From contig NZ_JAEHOK010000009.1 of NCBI RefSeq assembly GCF_016236915.1, forward strand, positions 1-64,000: a stretch of 64,000 nucleotides of DNA, read 5' to 3'. How positions within the stretch are numbered: position 1 is the first letter of the stretch; each line of letters opens with the position of its first letter. The position numbers were made by a program, and so were the translations under genes. Below are positions 7,578 through 16,520 of the stretch, piece after piece. The notes under the pieces were generated by a model. The model was not told the origin of the DNA. It did no database searches and saw only the letters and a program-made list of their open reading frames with translations. Source of the DNA: Salegentibacter maritimus. GTDB taxonomy: Bacteria > Bacteroidota > Bacteroidia > Flavobacteriales > Flavobacteriaceae.

Positions 7578-7940
7578 ATGAAGAAAAAAGCAGAAATCAA
7601 TAATACTCCAATTTGCCAGGTAAGAATGCAGGCTATAAGTGATGCTATGAGTATTTTGTCGGGGAAATGGAAGTTTCATATTCTTGGGACGCTTATGGAA
7701 GGAAGTAAGTTGGGTTTTATGGATTTGCTGAGGGAAGTAGATGGAATTGGAACAAAAATGCTTTCAAAAGAACTTCGGGATTTGGAAATAAACCGTCTGG
7801 TAAGCCGAACGGTTAAAGATACAAAGCCTGTAACGGTAGAATATGCCATCACAGAATATGGCAAAACCCTTTCGCCAATTATCGATGGTTTGGCCAATTG
7901 GGGGATAGCCTACCGAAAATCTATACTTAATACAAAGTAG
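7578..7940 (+). CDS. HxlR-family winged-helix transcriptional regulator
   Basis: A 120-residue MarR/HxlR-type regulator. The HTH core reads AMSILSGKWKFHILGTLMEG, then MLSKELRDLEINRLVSRTV (recognition helix and start of the wing) and VEYAITEYGKTLSPIIDGLA. A single Cys near the N-terminus (C13, in PICQVRM) is at the position where HodR/QorR/YodB-type members sense thiol or electrophile stress. It is divergent from the DsbA/CAT operon with an inverted-repeat pair between them, suggesting it controls both. Confidence 0.9.
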   Translation: MKKKAEINNTPICQVRMQAISDAMSILSGKWKFHILGTLMEGSKLGFMDLLREVDGIGTKMLSKELRDLEINRLVSRTVKDTKPVTVEYAITEYGKTLSPIIDGLANWGIAYRKSILNTK

Positions 7941-7971
7941 GTTTTATTCGGCTAGCTACTTTAGGCTTTTT

Positions 7972-8802
7972 TTAATCTGTTTGGGTTCTAAATATTTTTT
8001 CAAATGCATTGTAAACCGCGATATGTAATGCGTCTCCGTGCGTTTTGTCTTCCAAAAACTCGTAGAATACGCTGGTATTTTCGGTTTTCTTCGCTTTTAA
8101 CTTATCAAACAATTCTTTAGCGGTGCGTTGCATTACTTCCCCTTCTTTTCCGCCGGCTATATAAATTGATTTCTTAGAAGTGTAGGGGGTAAGTTCTTCG
8201 TTTAGGAGTTTTTCATCATTCCACCATAAGCTGGGGCTTACAATAATGTAGTTGTCGAATAGCTCAGGCTTTTTAAACAATATTTCCGTAGCTAAAAGTC
8301 CGCCAAGCGATTGTCCTATAAGGGTTTTGGTCCCGGCTGTTCGGTAGTTAGCATCCATAAATGCCTGTAATTCTTTTTCCAGAAAAGTGATAAAGTTTTC
8401 GGATTTCCCGGAAGTTGGCAATTCTTTTTGGTCCAGTTTGTTTTGGGAAGGCGATGTGAAATCCCTTTTTCTATCTACATTCCCGATACCTACCACAATT
8501 GACTCCGGAATCATATTTATCCAGGAAAAAGACCCAAATTGAACAATTCCCGAAATATGTATAAAATCTTCATCCTTAGAACCATCAAGCAAATAAATTA
8601 CAGGATAAGTCTTAAGGCTGTCTTTTGAATAACTTAAAGGCAAATAGATGTTTAAGTTTCTTGTTTCGTCTAAAACTGCAGATTCAATTTCAACCGATTT
8701 TCCAATGGAAAAATCCTGTTCACTTATTTTTTTTGGCAATGATTGCCCAAAAGATACCCCTGTAAAGAATACCAGGGCTAGAATGAAGATGCTTTGTTTC
8801 AT
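7972..8802 (-). CDS. Secreted esterase, Fes/IroE/EsteraseD-like alpha/beta hydrolase
   Basis: 276 residues with a cleavable signal peptide (MKQSIFILALVFFTGVSFG). The PF00756-type hydrolase core shows NLNIYLPLSY, YPVIYLLDG, the nucleophile elbow GQSLGG (S165) and a C-terminal His in KTHGDALH (H255 or H260). Family members cleave siderophore esters or small acyl esters. There is no iron-uptake gene nearby, so the substrate is open. It is convergent with the HxlR gene, leaving only 31 bases between the two stops. Confidence 0.82.
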   Translation of the reverse strand: MKQSIFILALVFFTGVSFGQSLPKKISEQDFSIGKSVEIESAVLDETRNLNIYLPLSYSKDSLKTYPVIYLLDGSKDEDFIHISGIVQFGSFSWINMIPESIVVGIGNVDRKRDFTSPSQNKLDQKELPTSGKSENFITFLEKELQAFMDANYRTAGTKTLIGQSLGGLLATEILFKKPELFDNYIIVSPSLWWNDEKLLNEELTPYTSKKSIYIAGGKEGEVMQRTAKELFDKLKAKKTENTSVFYEFLEDKTHGDALHIAVYNAFEKIFRTQTD

Positions 8803-8967
8803 ATTTTAGTTAAAATTGAATGCTAAAGCTTAATTACAATTAGAGAGAGGTCCTCTAGATGTGCTTGTAAGTTTAGTACTGATTTGTTGTTCAGGTAAAT
8901 ATAAATATTTCAATTAGAAACTAAAAGTTCATCGGTACCTGTCCAATCTACACCTAAATACCCTTCA

Positions 8968-10389
8968 CTAATTATAAAGTTCTTTTACCTCTTGAAGCAT
9001 ATTTTCTAAGTCTGTTTTATTGTAAACCTTGTTTTTCTTTATAAGTCGGTTAATATCTTTTGTAGCCTTAATATCTTCAATAGGGTTGCTGTTAAGGATT
9101 AAAAGATCTGCTATTTTGCCTTCTGTTACACTTCCGTATTTATCTGAAACCCCAAAATACTTAGGCCCGTTAACGACTGAAGTTTGCAGGGCTTCCAATG
9201 CTGTTAGTCCCGCTTCCTGAAAAATTTCCAGTTCGTCGTGCAAGGCAAAACCGGGATAAATATAGGAGTTTAAAAATCCGGCATCGGTACCGGCAATAAT
9301 GGGCATACCAGACTCTTTTATTAAAGGTATTAAACCTATTAATTTTTGGTATCTTTTGTGACGGGCTTCTATAGCTTCTGCTGATGCATTTATAACCCTA
9401 TCTACCCGCCATTGATAAGTTTCTATAATTCCGGGGCCAATATATTGTAATTCAGGGTCATCTACATGTTGGTCTTTATCCCAATATGAGATGATTTTAT
9501 TTCCAATAAGGGTAGGGACAATCGCTGTACCATTTTCAGCCAATTGCCTGTATTTAGTTACCGCCGTAATTTCGTCAAAACTTTCATTTATAATAGTATT
9601 TGCGGTAGCATAATCTATCTCGTTATTTTTATACTTTTCAATAACCTCCAATTCCCTGGCAGAACCTGCTTTTAGCATATAACTCATATGTTCAATACTG
9701 CTTAATCCGGCCATAGAAACTTCGTTAATTGATAGCGAAAAAGGAATATGTCCTGAAGTTTTATAACCTCTTTGCGTTGCTTTTTTGAGGCTCTTAAGAA
9801 ACAGGTCGGGAGTTAAGGCGTTGTCTGTTATTTTTACAAAATCTACCTGAAGCTTATCTAAAGAATCTAAAGCTATGGTTAATTCTTTTTCATTTTCGAT
9901 TTCCAAATCGCCGGGCCAAATAGAATTTTTTCCTTCTAGTTTTGGTCCTGCAGTAAATATATTGGGGCCTTCAAGTTCTCCATCTTCAATTTGTTTTCGC
10001 CATTTTAATACAGACGGACTTATATCGGCGGCACAATCCCTTACGGTGGTTACCCCGTTTGCCAAATAAAGTGGTAACATATTTTTATTTTCGTCTATAA
10101 GACTGTCTGCTCCAAAATGTATGTGCATATCCCATAATCCCGGAATTACATATTTATCTTTGGCCTGTATTGTTTGATTAGCCTTCCAATTTATAGACTG
10201 GTCTACGGCCGCTATTTTTGCAATAGTGTCTGCTATAATACCTATACTTTGCTTTTTTAAAATCTCACCGGTTTCAGTATTAACAATATTAGCGTCTTTG
10301 ATAAGAATATCAAATGTTCTGGTTTCTTTTTCCTGCTTGCAGGAAGTGAAAAGTAAGCCGCCAATTAGAAGTAAATAAATTGTTTTCAT
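8968..10389 (-). CDS. Amidohydrolase-family lipoprotein (imidazolonepropionase-like)
   Basis: 473 residues with a lipobox (LLFTSC, C17). The metal-dependent hydrolase core shows PGLWDMHIHFG (H89, H91), the bridging-Lys candidate FVKITDN, GHIPF, SSIEHMSYM and the Asp motif AGTDAGF, followed by the C-terminal beta-sandwich (GKIADLLILNSNPIEDI). Members hydrolyse amide or dipeptide bonds such as prolidase-type substrates. It is probably co-transcribed with the ankyrin gene, which ends 8 bases upstream. The exact substrate cannot be told. Confidence 0.88.
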   Translation of the reverse strand: MKTIYLLLIGGLLFTSCKQEKETRTFDILIKDANIVNTETGEILKKQSIGIIADTIAKIAAVDQSINWKANQTIQAKDKYVIPGLWDMHIHFGADSLIDENKNMLPLYLANGVTTVRDCAADISPSVLKWRKQIEDGELEGPNIFTAGPKLEGKNSIWPGDLEIENEKELTIALDSLDKLQVDFVKITDNALTPDLFLKSLKKATQRGYKTSGHIPFSLSINEVSMAGLSSIEHMSYMLKAGSARELEVIEKYKNNEIDYATANTIINESFDEITAVTKYRQLAENGTAIVPTLIGNKIISYWDKDQHVDDPELQYIGPGIIETYQWRVDRVINASAEAIEARHKRYQKLIGLIPLIKESGMPIIAGTDAGFLNSYIYPGFALHDELEIFQEAGLTALEALQTSVVNGPKYFGVSDKYGSVTEGKIADLLILNSNPIEDIKATKDINRLIKKNKVYNKTDLENMLQEVKELYN

Positions 10390-10396
10390 AAATGTT

Positions 10397-11083
10397 TTAT
10401 AGTTTTAATTTTGCTCCCGCTTCTTCCAGGATAGTTACAATATTTTTGTAGCCACTTTTTTTCGCATGCTGAAGTGGTGTAATACCGTCTTTGTCTGGAA
10501 TATTAACGTCACAGCCGGCGTTTACCAATAGTTGTACAATTTGTGTATGTGTTTTGCCACCGTTACCTAGAACAATAGCTTCCATTAAAGCAGTCCAACC
10601 TAGGTTGTTGATATGATCTATAGGATAGTCGCTTATTTTTAATAATTCCTGTACTACTTCTATATGCCCTCTCTCACAGGCAGGAATTAGTGCAGTGCCC
10701 CCATACCGGTTTAATACCATATAATTAACTTTACCGGTGGCAAGACAGGCCTTTAGAATTTTGAGATATCCTTTAGCCCCTGCATGAAGAAACGGACTTT
10801 CCAATCGGTCGTCCTGTGCATTTACGTTGGCTCCTGCTTTTATCAATAATTCAGAAGCAGCTATATTATTCTCATAAGTTGCCAGCATTAAGGCTGTTCT
10901 TTTATGAGCATCTCGAGCATCAATATTCACCCCTTTTTTTAAGAAATCTTGAAGTTTTTCAATGTCGTTGGTTTTCGCGGCTTTAATGAATTCCTCTTCC
11001 ATTTTATGGTTTATTGATTGTTGCCCAAACCCGTTTGAAAGTCCCAAAAAAACGAAGCAAAAAGCAGCACAAATATTTTTCAT
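10397..11083 (-). CDS. Secreted ankyrin-repeat protein
   Basis: A 228-residue protein with signal peptide (KNICAAFCFVFLGLSNGFGQ) followed by about five to six ankyrin repeats from residue 29 on (KTNDIEKLQDFLKKGVNIDA; KRTALMLATYENNIAASELL; GGTALIPACERGHIEVVQEL; GITPLQHAKKSGYKNIVTIL). Ankyrin repeats mediate protein binding. It sits directly upstream of the amidohydrolase gene in the same orientation and may be its periplasmic partner, as ankyrin proteins often partner enzymes; this is inference. Confidence 0.88.
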   Translation of the reverse strand: MKNICAAFCFVFLGLSNGFGQQSINHKMEEEFIKAAKTNDIEKLQDFLKKGVNIDARDAHKRTALMLATYENNIAASELLIKAGANVNAQDDRLESPFLHAGAKGYLKILKACLATGKVNYMVLNRYGGTALIPACERGHIEVVQELLKISDYPIDHINNLGWTALMEAIVLGNGGKTHTQIVQLLVNAGCDVNIPDKDGITPLQHAKKSGYKNIVTILEEAGAKLKL

Positions 11084-11274
11084 TACCTACAACTAATTTT
11101 TAATTGTTTATAGTAGATACAAATATCTTATTGCTGAACCGGAAAAGCATTGATATATGTCAAAGTTTTTTGCCGAATAAAAAATAGTTCCTATGGTTAA
11201 TCTAATGAATACTTAAACTTTTGTATCCTAGCTGTAAAATTTATATTTTCAGTAAACTCTAACTTAGGGACTTT

Positions 11275-11763
11275 TTATAATTCAACTTCTACAAGAGAAC
11301 TTAATTCAAATTCTTCCCTAATTATTTCCAGATTCTCGCCTTCGGAAGAGACTTCAGTTGGTAAATAATATGATACTCCACAAGGTATTTCAGTGAATTT
11401 TGCTTTAAAATCGAGATCAAATGAGGTAGAATCATTTATATGTATTCGATATGTAAAGTTTTCTTCTCTGGGTATATATAGTGAGAGTGTGTTATCATAT
11501 TTTCTAATCTCCGAATCGGGGGGTAAAGATTCGTAGGCCGGTATATATAAAAAATTGGCTCCGGAAAAACTTCCTTCCACCAAAATGCTATCGGGATTAA
11601 TAGTGCCGATTTCAATTAAATTATTTTCCTTATCATCTACTATTTTAATATATAAACTGGGAAATTCAGGGTCAAAAAGGCGGCAATCAATACCATTATC
11701 ATCAGATTTTGAACAAGCTGAAACTAAAATGGATAGTAGTAAAATTATTAATGTTTTTTTCAT
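11275..11763 (-). CDS. Hypothetical lipoprotein
   Basis: 162 residues. A clear lipoprotein signal (MKKTLIILLLSILVSACSKS, lipobox VSAC) is followed by an acidic, beta-strand-rich chain (LYIPREENFTYRIHINDSTS). No family recognised. It is probably anchored to the periplasmic side of a membrane or exposed on the surface (S-K-S-D-D after the Cys). Single gene with its own leader. Confidence 0.7.
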   Translation of the reverse strand: MKKTLIILLLSILVSACSKSDDNGIDCRLFDPEFPSLYIKIVDDKENNLIEIGTINPDSILVEGSFSGANFLYIPAYESLPPDSEIRKYDNTLSLYIPREENFTYRIHINDSTSFDLDFKAKFTEIPCGVSYYLPTEVSSEGENLEIIREEFELSSLVEVEL

Positions 11764-11894
11764 AATAGGTGTTTAATATTAGATGTTACGACATAAAAAA
11801 GGTTGCTTTAAATATCAATATTATTTGTTGAAATATAGGTGATTGGGGAAGCGTAACTTAAAGAACCTATTATTTTTTCTTTTATTTTAAAAGC

Positions 11895-13031
11895 TTAATC
11901 CTCCAACACACCAGCTTTTTTTAAGTGTTTTACGACTTCCTCTTTAGGCAGGGCTTTTATGGTTCGGCCTTTAAAACCGGTGATGGTTTCAGCCATAAAC
12001 AGAGAGTTTAAAATAGCTTCTTCGGTAGCTTCAATAGCTGCCATAAATAATGGCGACATCAAATTGTTGGGCACTACTTTTTGTGTTAAGGTTTTGGTCT
12101 CTATTTTATAAGGAATTCTCATTTCTTTGGCGGTAGAAAAGGAAATTATATAATCGCCGCTGCCATTGGAAGCAATGCCACCGGTTTTTCCCAAGCCCAG
12201 GAAAGCCCGTTTTGCCAGGCGTTCCAGGTTTCGGTTGTTTAAAGGTGCATCGGTGGCCACTACTATCATACAGGAACCGTCTACATTATTCTGTAAATTA
12301 TTGCTAAAACTGTAGTTGCCCAGCTTTTGCCCCACCGGAACCCCGGCAATTTGCAAAACCCCACCAAAATTACTTTGTACAAGCACTCCCACGGTGTAAC
12401 CGCCCAGGCTCTCCGGTAGTTTTCGGGATGCCGTGCCAATTCCGCCCTTATAACCAAAAGCGATGGTGCCTGTGCCGGCACCTACATTTCCTTCAGTAAC
12501 TGAACCGGTTTTCGCATTCTCAATCGCTGAAATTACATCGGTATTTTTCACATGTTGCCCACGAATATCATTCAAATAACCATCGTTAGTCTCACCCACC
12601 ACAGCGTTTGCCGAACGCACATTTTCATTTTCAGGCAGGTTGAGTGTATATTTTATCACCGCATCCATAGCGGTTGGAACATTTAAAGTGTTGGTAAGGA
12701 TAATAGGAGTTTCCAGGTTGCCGAGCTCGTTAATTTGGGTACTGCCTGCCAGTTTTCCGAAGCCATTTCCCACAAAAACCGCTGCGGGTACTTTTTGCTG
12801 AAAAATATTCTCGCCGTGCGGAAGAATAGCTGTAACGCCTGTTCGCACCGAATCGCCTTTTATAAGCGTAGTATGCCCCACTTTTACACCCTCAACATCG
12901 GTAATCGCGTTTAAGGTTCCAGATTGCATAACCCCAATTTTAAGCGGAATCTCCTCTACACGCTGCTGGGCGTTTAGCACATTCAACATAAAAAAGAATA
13001 GCGAAGTGAGTAGGAGGAGGGATTTTTTCAT
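11895..13031 (-). CDS. P1-family (DmpA-like) aminopeptidase/esterase
   Basis: 378 residues from the preferred start; I chose the Met before KKSLLLLTSLFFFMLNVLNAQ because it begins a proper signal peptide, while the longer frame to 13091 adds 20 unlikely residues. The S58/P1 hallmarks are the N-terminal NAITDVEGVKVGHTT, GNVGAGTGTIAFGYKGGIGT, and the autoprocessing site IASNGSGDYI with the nucleophilic Ser. Family members self-cleave into alpha and beta chains and hydrolyse peptides or D-amino acid amides or esters. It is exported to the periplasm. Confidence 0.9.
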   Translation of the reverse strand: MKKSLLLLTSLFFFMLNVLNAQQRVEEIPLKIGVMQSGTLNAITDVEGVKVGHTTLIKGDSVRTGVTAILPHGENIFQQKVPAAVFVGNGFGKLAGSTQINELGNLETPIILTNTLNVPTAMDAVIKYTLNLPENENVRSANAVVGETNDGYLNDIRGQHVKNTDVISAIENAKTGSVTEGNVGAGTGTIAFGYKGGIGTASRKLPESLGGYTVGVLVQSNFGGVLQIAGVPVGQKLGNYSFSNNLQNNVDGSCMIVVATDAPLNNRNLERLAKRAFLGLGKTGGIASNGSGDYIISFSTAKEMRIPYKIETKTLTQKVVPNNLMSPLFMAAIEATEEAILNSLFMAETITGFKGRTIKALPKEEVVKHLKKAGVLED

Positions 13032-13417
13032 TGATAATTTGACTCTTAAATTTTGATAATGTGGAAAGTTACAAAATAAATAGAATGGCAATTATAGAAA
13101 TCATTAGAAGGGTTTTCTTTAATGGCCTACTTTTGTACATCCTTTTTCGCAGAATATGTGAACAAAACCCCGAGATTCAGGATGGTCGATTTTTCAATCG
13201 GGCATCCGCGGGGTTTTGGTCACGGTTTTTGGCATTTTGACAAAAAATTCCTTGAAAAAGGCGTCTTTTTCTTTGCTTCGTTTCTTTTGGACGAGCAAAA
13301 GAAATGAAGGGCAGATTAAAACTAACTAGGATTCAAGTGGAAATAATAAGAAAGGAAATGTGAATGAAGAAGTTATTCCTTTCAATATTAACCTGCTGTA
13401 GTTCAAATTATACATTG

Positions 13418-13425
13418 TATCTTTG
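13418..13425 (+). promoter_or_regulatory. Putative Bacteroidota -7 promoter element upstream of rimO
   Basis: TATCTTTG followed by CACCC matches the Bacteroidota sigma-A -7 consensus TAnnTTTG. The -33 region about 20 bases upstream (acctgctg) is only weakly like TTTG. It would give rimO a 5' leader of about 160 bases that contains the REP-like repeat. Confidence 0.4.
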
Positions 13426-13473
13426 CACCCGCTTTTAATTAGCTGTCTAAAATTTTTTCAGACTTCATCTATA

Positions 13474-13552
13474 CGTCATCCTGAACTTGTTTCAGAATCT
13501 AGGTTGTTCGTAATGGAATCACATTAGAAGCTGAACCAAGTTCAGCTTGACG
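13474..13552. repeat. REP-like palindromic repeat, copy A
   Basis: CGTCATCCTGAACTTG then TTTCAG on the left pairs with CTGAACCAAGTTCAGC then TTGACG on the right. The same arrangement recurs at 23360-23438. Both copies are intergenic and upstream of a plus-strand gene. Confidence 0.7.
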
Positions 13553-13592
13553 AATAAAAGTTTTAGAGCAGCTTTTAGAAAACAATATTATT

Positions 13593-14942
13593 ATGAGGAC
13601 AAAGTCGATAAAGAAGAACCGTATTAATGTAGTAACCCTGGGTTGCAGTAAGAATGTGTACGACAGTGAAGTGTTGATGGGTCAACTTAAAGGTAACAAT
13701 AAAGACGTAGTGCACGAGCAAGACGGAAATATTGTGGTGATTAATACCTGCGGATTTATAGACAATGCCAAAGAAGAATCGGTTAATACCATCCTTGAAT
13801 ATGTAGGTCAAAAACAACAGGGGGAAATAGATAAGGTTTTTGTTACCGGTTGCTTAAGCGAGCGCTACAAACCCGATTTGCAAAAAGAAATTCCTGATGT
13901 AGACCAGTATTTTGGAACTACCGAGCTTCCCGGCCTATTAAAAGCCCTGGAAGCCGATTATAAGCACGAGTTATTGGGTGAACGTTTAACAACTACGCCT
14001 AAGAATTACGCTTATCTTAAAATTGCCGAAGGTTGTGACAGACCCTGTTCTTTCTGCGCTATTCCGCTAATGCGCGGTGGCCATAAATCGACTCCAATTG
14101 AAGATTTGGTGACAGAGGCTAAAAAACTTGCGGCAAATGGCGTAAAAGAATTAATTCTTATCGCACAAGATCTAACCTATTACGGGCTTGATCTTTATAA
14201 GAAAAGAAATTTAGCCGAATTGCTTGAAAATCTGGTGAAAGTTGACGGAATTGAGTGGATTCGTTTGCATTATGCATTTCCAACCGGTTTCCCAATGGAT
14301 GTGCTGGATGTGATGAAGCGTGAGCCTAAAGTTTGTAATTATATAGATATTCCGTTACAGCATATCAATACTGAACTATTGAAATCTATGCGCCGGGGAA
14401 CCACGAGCGAGAAAACTACAAAACTGCTAAGAGATTTTAGGAAGTATGTTCCTGAAATGGCCATTAGAACTACACTTATTGTAGGATATCCCGGTGAAAC
14501 CGAAGAGCAATTTGAAGAAATGAAGGCCTGGGTAGAAGAAATGCGTTTTGAGCGTTTAGGCTGTTTTACCTATTCTCACGAAGAAAATACGCATGCTTAT
14601 AATTTGGAAGACAATGTTCCGCAAGAGGTTAAACAAGACCGTGCCAACCAGATTATGGAAATTCAAAGTCAGATTTCCTGGGAGTTAAATCAGGAAAAAA
14701 TAGGGCAGGTTTTTAAAGTGGTAATCGATAGAAAGGAAGGGAATTATTTTGTAGGTAGAACCGAATTTGATTCGCCCGATGTAGATAACGAAGTATTGAT
14801 AGATGCTACTTCCATATATCTTAAAACAGGCGAATTCTATGAAGTAAAAGTAACCGATGCGGCCGACTTTGACCTTTATGCCGAACCAATACACGAAGCA
14901 CCAAAACCGGTAAGAAAAGAATTGAAAGTGAAAACGATGTAA
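13593..14942 (+). CDS. rimO: Ribosomal protein S12 methylthiotransferase RimO
   Basis: 449 residues with all RimO parts. The N-terminal UPF0004 domain has three cluster cysteines (C18 in VTLGCSKN, C53 in NTCGF, C87 in TGCLSER). The radical SAM domain has CDRPCSFC (C148, C152, C155), and a TRAM domain forms the C-terminus. It adds a methylthio group to the conserved Asp of ribosomal protein S12. The GCSKN form and overall length are those of RimO, not MiaB. It is convergent with the next gene. Confidence 0.97.
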   Translation: MRTKSIKKNRINVVTLGCSKNVYDSEVLMGQLKGNNKDVVHEQDGNIVVINTCGFIDNAKEESVNTILEYVGQKQQGEIDKVFVTGCLSERYKPDLQKEIPDVDQYFGTTELPGLLKALEADYKHELLGERLTTTPKNYAYLKIAEGCDRPCSFCAIPLMRGGHKSTPIEDLVTEAKKLAANGVKELILIAQDLTYYGLDLYKKRNLAELLENLVKVDGIEWIRLHYAFPTGFPMDVLDVMKREPKVCNYIDIPLQHINTELLKSMRRGTTSEKTTKLLRDFRKYVPEMAIRTTLIVGYPGETEEQFEEMKAWVEEMRFERLGCFTYSHEENTHAYNLEDNVPQEVKQDRANQIMEIQSQISWELNQEKIGQVFKVVIDRKEGNYFVGRTEFDSPDVDNEVLIDATSIYLKTGEFYEVKVTDAADFDLYAEPIHEAPKPVRKELKVKTM

Positions 14943-14962
14943 AGTTCGTAAACCGGTAACTT

Positions 14963-15640
14963 TCAATCTCTATACTGAAAAAATATGCCCTGCGGAAAAG
15001 GTGTCCAAAAACAGGCTTTAAGTCCGGCTGCTTTTAATGCAGAATTCGTCCAGGTATTGCAGGTTTTAAAAAGGTTAAAAGAAGTTTCAGCTGAATAAAA
15101 CGCATCATTTCTATAATAGTGTAAACCTGAAATAGGCAGTATTTCTTGCTTGTTTTCTGCTTTTACAGTTTTTAAAATATATTCAACTAGCTTGTTGTAT
15201 TGATCTTCTGAAACTGAAATTTTCACCAGATTTTTGGAAGCCGGTATTTTTTGATAAAAGCGAGTGTGTAATGCACTTTGTGATTTAAGAAAAAGCGCTT
15301 TGAAAGCCACATCCAGTTTTAGATCTTCCCATTGCGGGGTGTTTCTGTAAAAATTGAGATCACCCCAACCAAACCCTATAAATTCCGAATTTTGCGGATT
15401 TGATAGCGTATATTGTGGTTTAAAAACCCTGTTCCATTGTATAATGTCTGACTTTACCGGTAGCAGAATATCGGTGTGCATATCCTGTTTATAGAGATAA
15501 ATATCAATTTTTGAGTTTTTAGTTTCGGGATTAGAATTCACAGGAATTAGCGAGCCAATTAATACCATCACCAGATAAAATAAAGCCGGCGATAAAAGGA
15601 TTAAAAGGAATTTGAAGAAGTAGCGTAAAGCTTTTTTCAT
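14963..15640 (-). CDS. TIGR02117/DUF2459-family membrane-anchored protein
   Basis: 225 residues from the Met before KKALRYFFKFLLILLSPALF, which begins an N-terminal membrane anchor; a frame 8 codons longer exists. The body carries the DUF2459 features DIYLYKQDMHTDILLPV near the N-terminus, FIGFGWGDLNFYRNTP in the middle, and TCNTWTNSALKAAGL near the C-terminus with a conserved Cys. The pattern of Cys and His in a papain-like arrangement suggests an NlpC/P60-like fold, but the activity of the family is not established. Probably periplasmic-facing. Confidence 0.82.
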   Translation of the reverse strand: MKKALRYFFKFLLILLSPALFYLVMVLIGSLIPVNSNPETKNSKIDIYLYKQDMHTDILLPVKSDIIQWNRVFKPQYTLSNPQNSEFIGFGWGDLNFYRNTPQWEDLKLDVAFKALFLKSQSALHTRFYQKIPASKNLVKISVSEDQYNKLVEYILKTVKAENKQEILPISGLHYYRNDAFYSAETSFNLFKTCNTWTNSALKAAGLKACFWTPFPQGIFFQYRD

Positions 15641-15825
15641 AGGTTTAAGGTATTGAATTTTCATGTTTTAAGATAAACCAATCTGTAGTAAGCACTTTTC
15701 ATGCTTTACATTAAGATGGAAAACGGCTGTATTATTCGAAACCTGAAAAGTTGCCACAAATCCACGAATATTGTGAGTTTCGATAATTTTTAGCTGAAAA
15801 ATATTTTTTTGAACTAAATTCTAAT

Positions 15826-15985
15826 AAAATTAAACCCTTCTGACTCCTTTCGCTATCGCAGAAGAAGCCACCTTCCCTTGCGAAGGGAAGGAGTATTTTT
15901 AATTCAATTAAGTAACGAGATAAGTCTGCTCCCCTCCTCCGCGAGGAGGGAAATGAATTCTCCGCAGGAGAAGAATGGGGTGGTT
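15826..15985. repeat. Intergenic palindromic repeat element
   Basis: The 390-base gap between two divergent genes contains two strong hairpins: CCTTCCCTT-gcg-AAGGGAAGG at 15871-15891 and CCCTCCTC-cgc-GAGGAGGG at 15932-15950. Flanks cagaagaagccacc and its near-complement ggagaagaatggggtgg suggest one larger symmetrical element, like the CCTCCTCnGCGAGGAGG repeats common in flavobacterial genomes. No gene is seen. Confidence 0.6.
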
Positions 15986-16054
15986 GAACCTTAGTTTGAA
16001 ATAAATATTAAATTTTACGAATTTTTATTATATTGTGTTTAAACCTAAATACCC

Positions 16055-16468
16055 ATGCCACAAATTTCAAAAAAGGTCAGTTTTTTCCGAAGAAACTATC
16101 TTTACTTCATGGGAGGAATTTGGCTATTATTTGGAATTAGTATGTGGATAGCTAAGGTATATGACGTTATGACTTATGGTTATTCCATAATCGGACTTGC
16201 TTATGCGCTTATAGGTTATTTCAAAAAAGACCTGCCCTTAGAGTTTATACGCTGGGATGATGAAAAAGTAGAAATTAGCGAATGGCAACAAAGTACAAGG
16301 TCTTATAAATGGGCGAGCATTGATGGAATCAATGTTTCGGCAACCAACTTAACCCTAAAATCGGGACCGGCCGGAGGAACGATGGTGGAACTTAAAGGCT
16401 ATACCGAAGCCTATATCGAAAAACTAAAAAACGAATTAACCCGCGAGCAAACCATAGCTACGGCCTGA
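16055..16468 (+). CDS. Small membrane protein with PH-like tail
   Basis: 137 residues. Two hydrophobic segments (about 15-32 NYLYFMGGIWLLFGISMW and 38-57) are followed by a cytoplasmic beta-rich domain (LEFIRWDDEKVEISEWQQS) that resembles short bacterial PH-like domains in its strand pattern. No firm family. It starts at ATG after taaatacccATGCC with no alternative Met upstream. Confidence 0.65.
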   Translation: MPQISKKVSFFRRNYLYFMGGIWLLFGISMWIAKVYDVMTYGYSIIGLAYALIGYFKKDLPLEFIRWDDEKVEISEWQQSTRSYKWASIDGINVSATNLTLKSGPAGGTMVELKGYTEAYIEKLKNELTREQTIATA

Positions 16469-16520
16469 TATATAAAGAATACAGGGAAAGTTAGCTGAAC
16501 AGCTTTGTCCCAATCCTTAT

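Larger units (their letters stand above)
13032..13592. other. Intergenic region between P1 peptidase and rimO with palindromic elements
   Basis: About 560 bases without a convincing gene. They hold a structured palindrome at 13164-13217: AAAACCCCG pairs with CGGGGTTTT, and inner arms GGATG/CATCC and TCGATT/AATCG nest inside. A T-rich stretch reading through ttctttgcttcgtttctttt follows, resembling high-copy flavobacterial intergenic elements. The rimO-side promoter motif and a REP-like repeat are listed separately. A 61-codon frame at 13122-13307 spans the palindrome and is judged spurious. Confidence 0.6.

Noticed and set aside
13122-13307. 61-codon plus-strand frame
   Set aside because: It spans the nested palindrome and the T-rich repeat tail; composition (runs of F and K) is that of an intergenic repeat and no start signal or family is seen.
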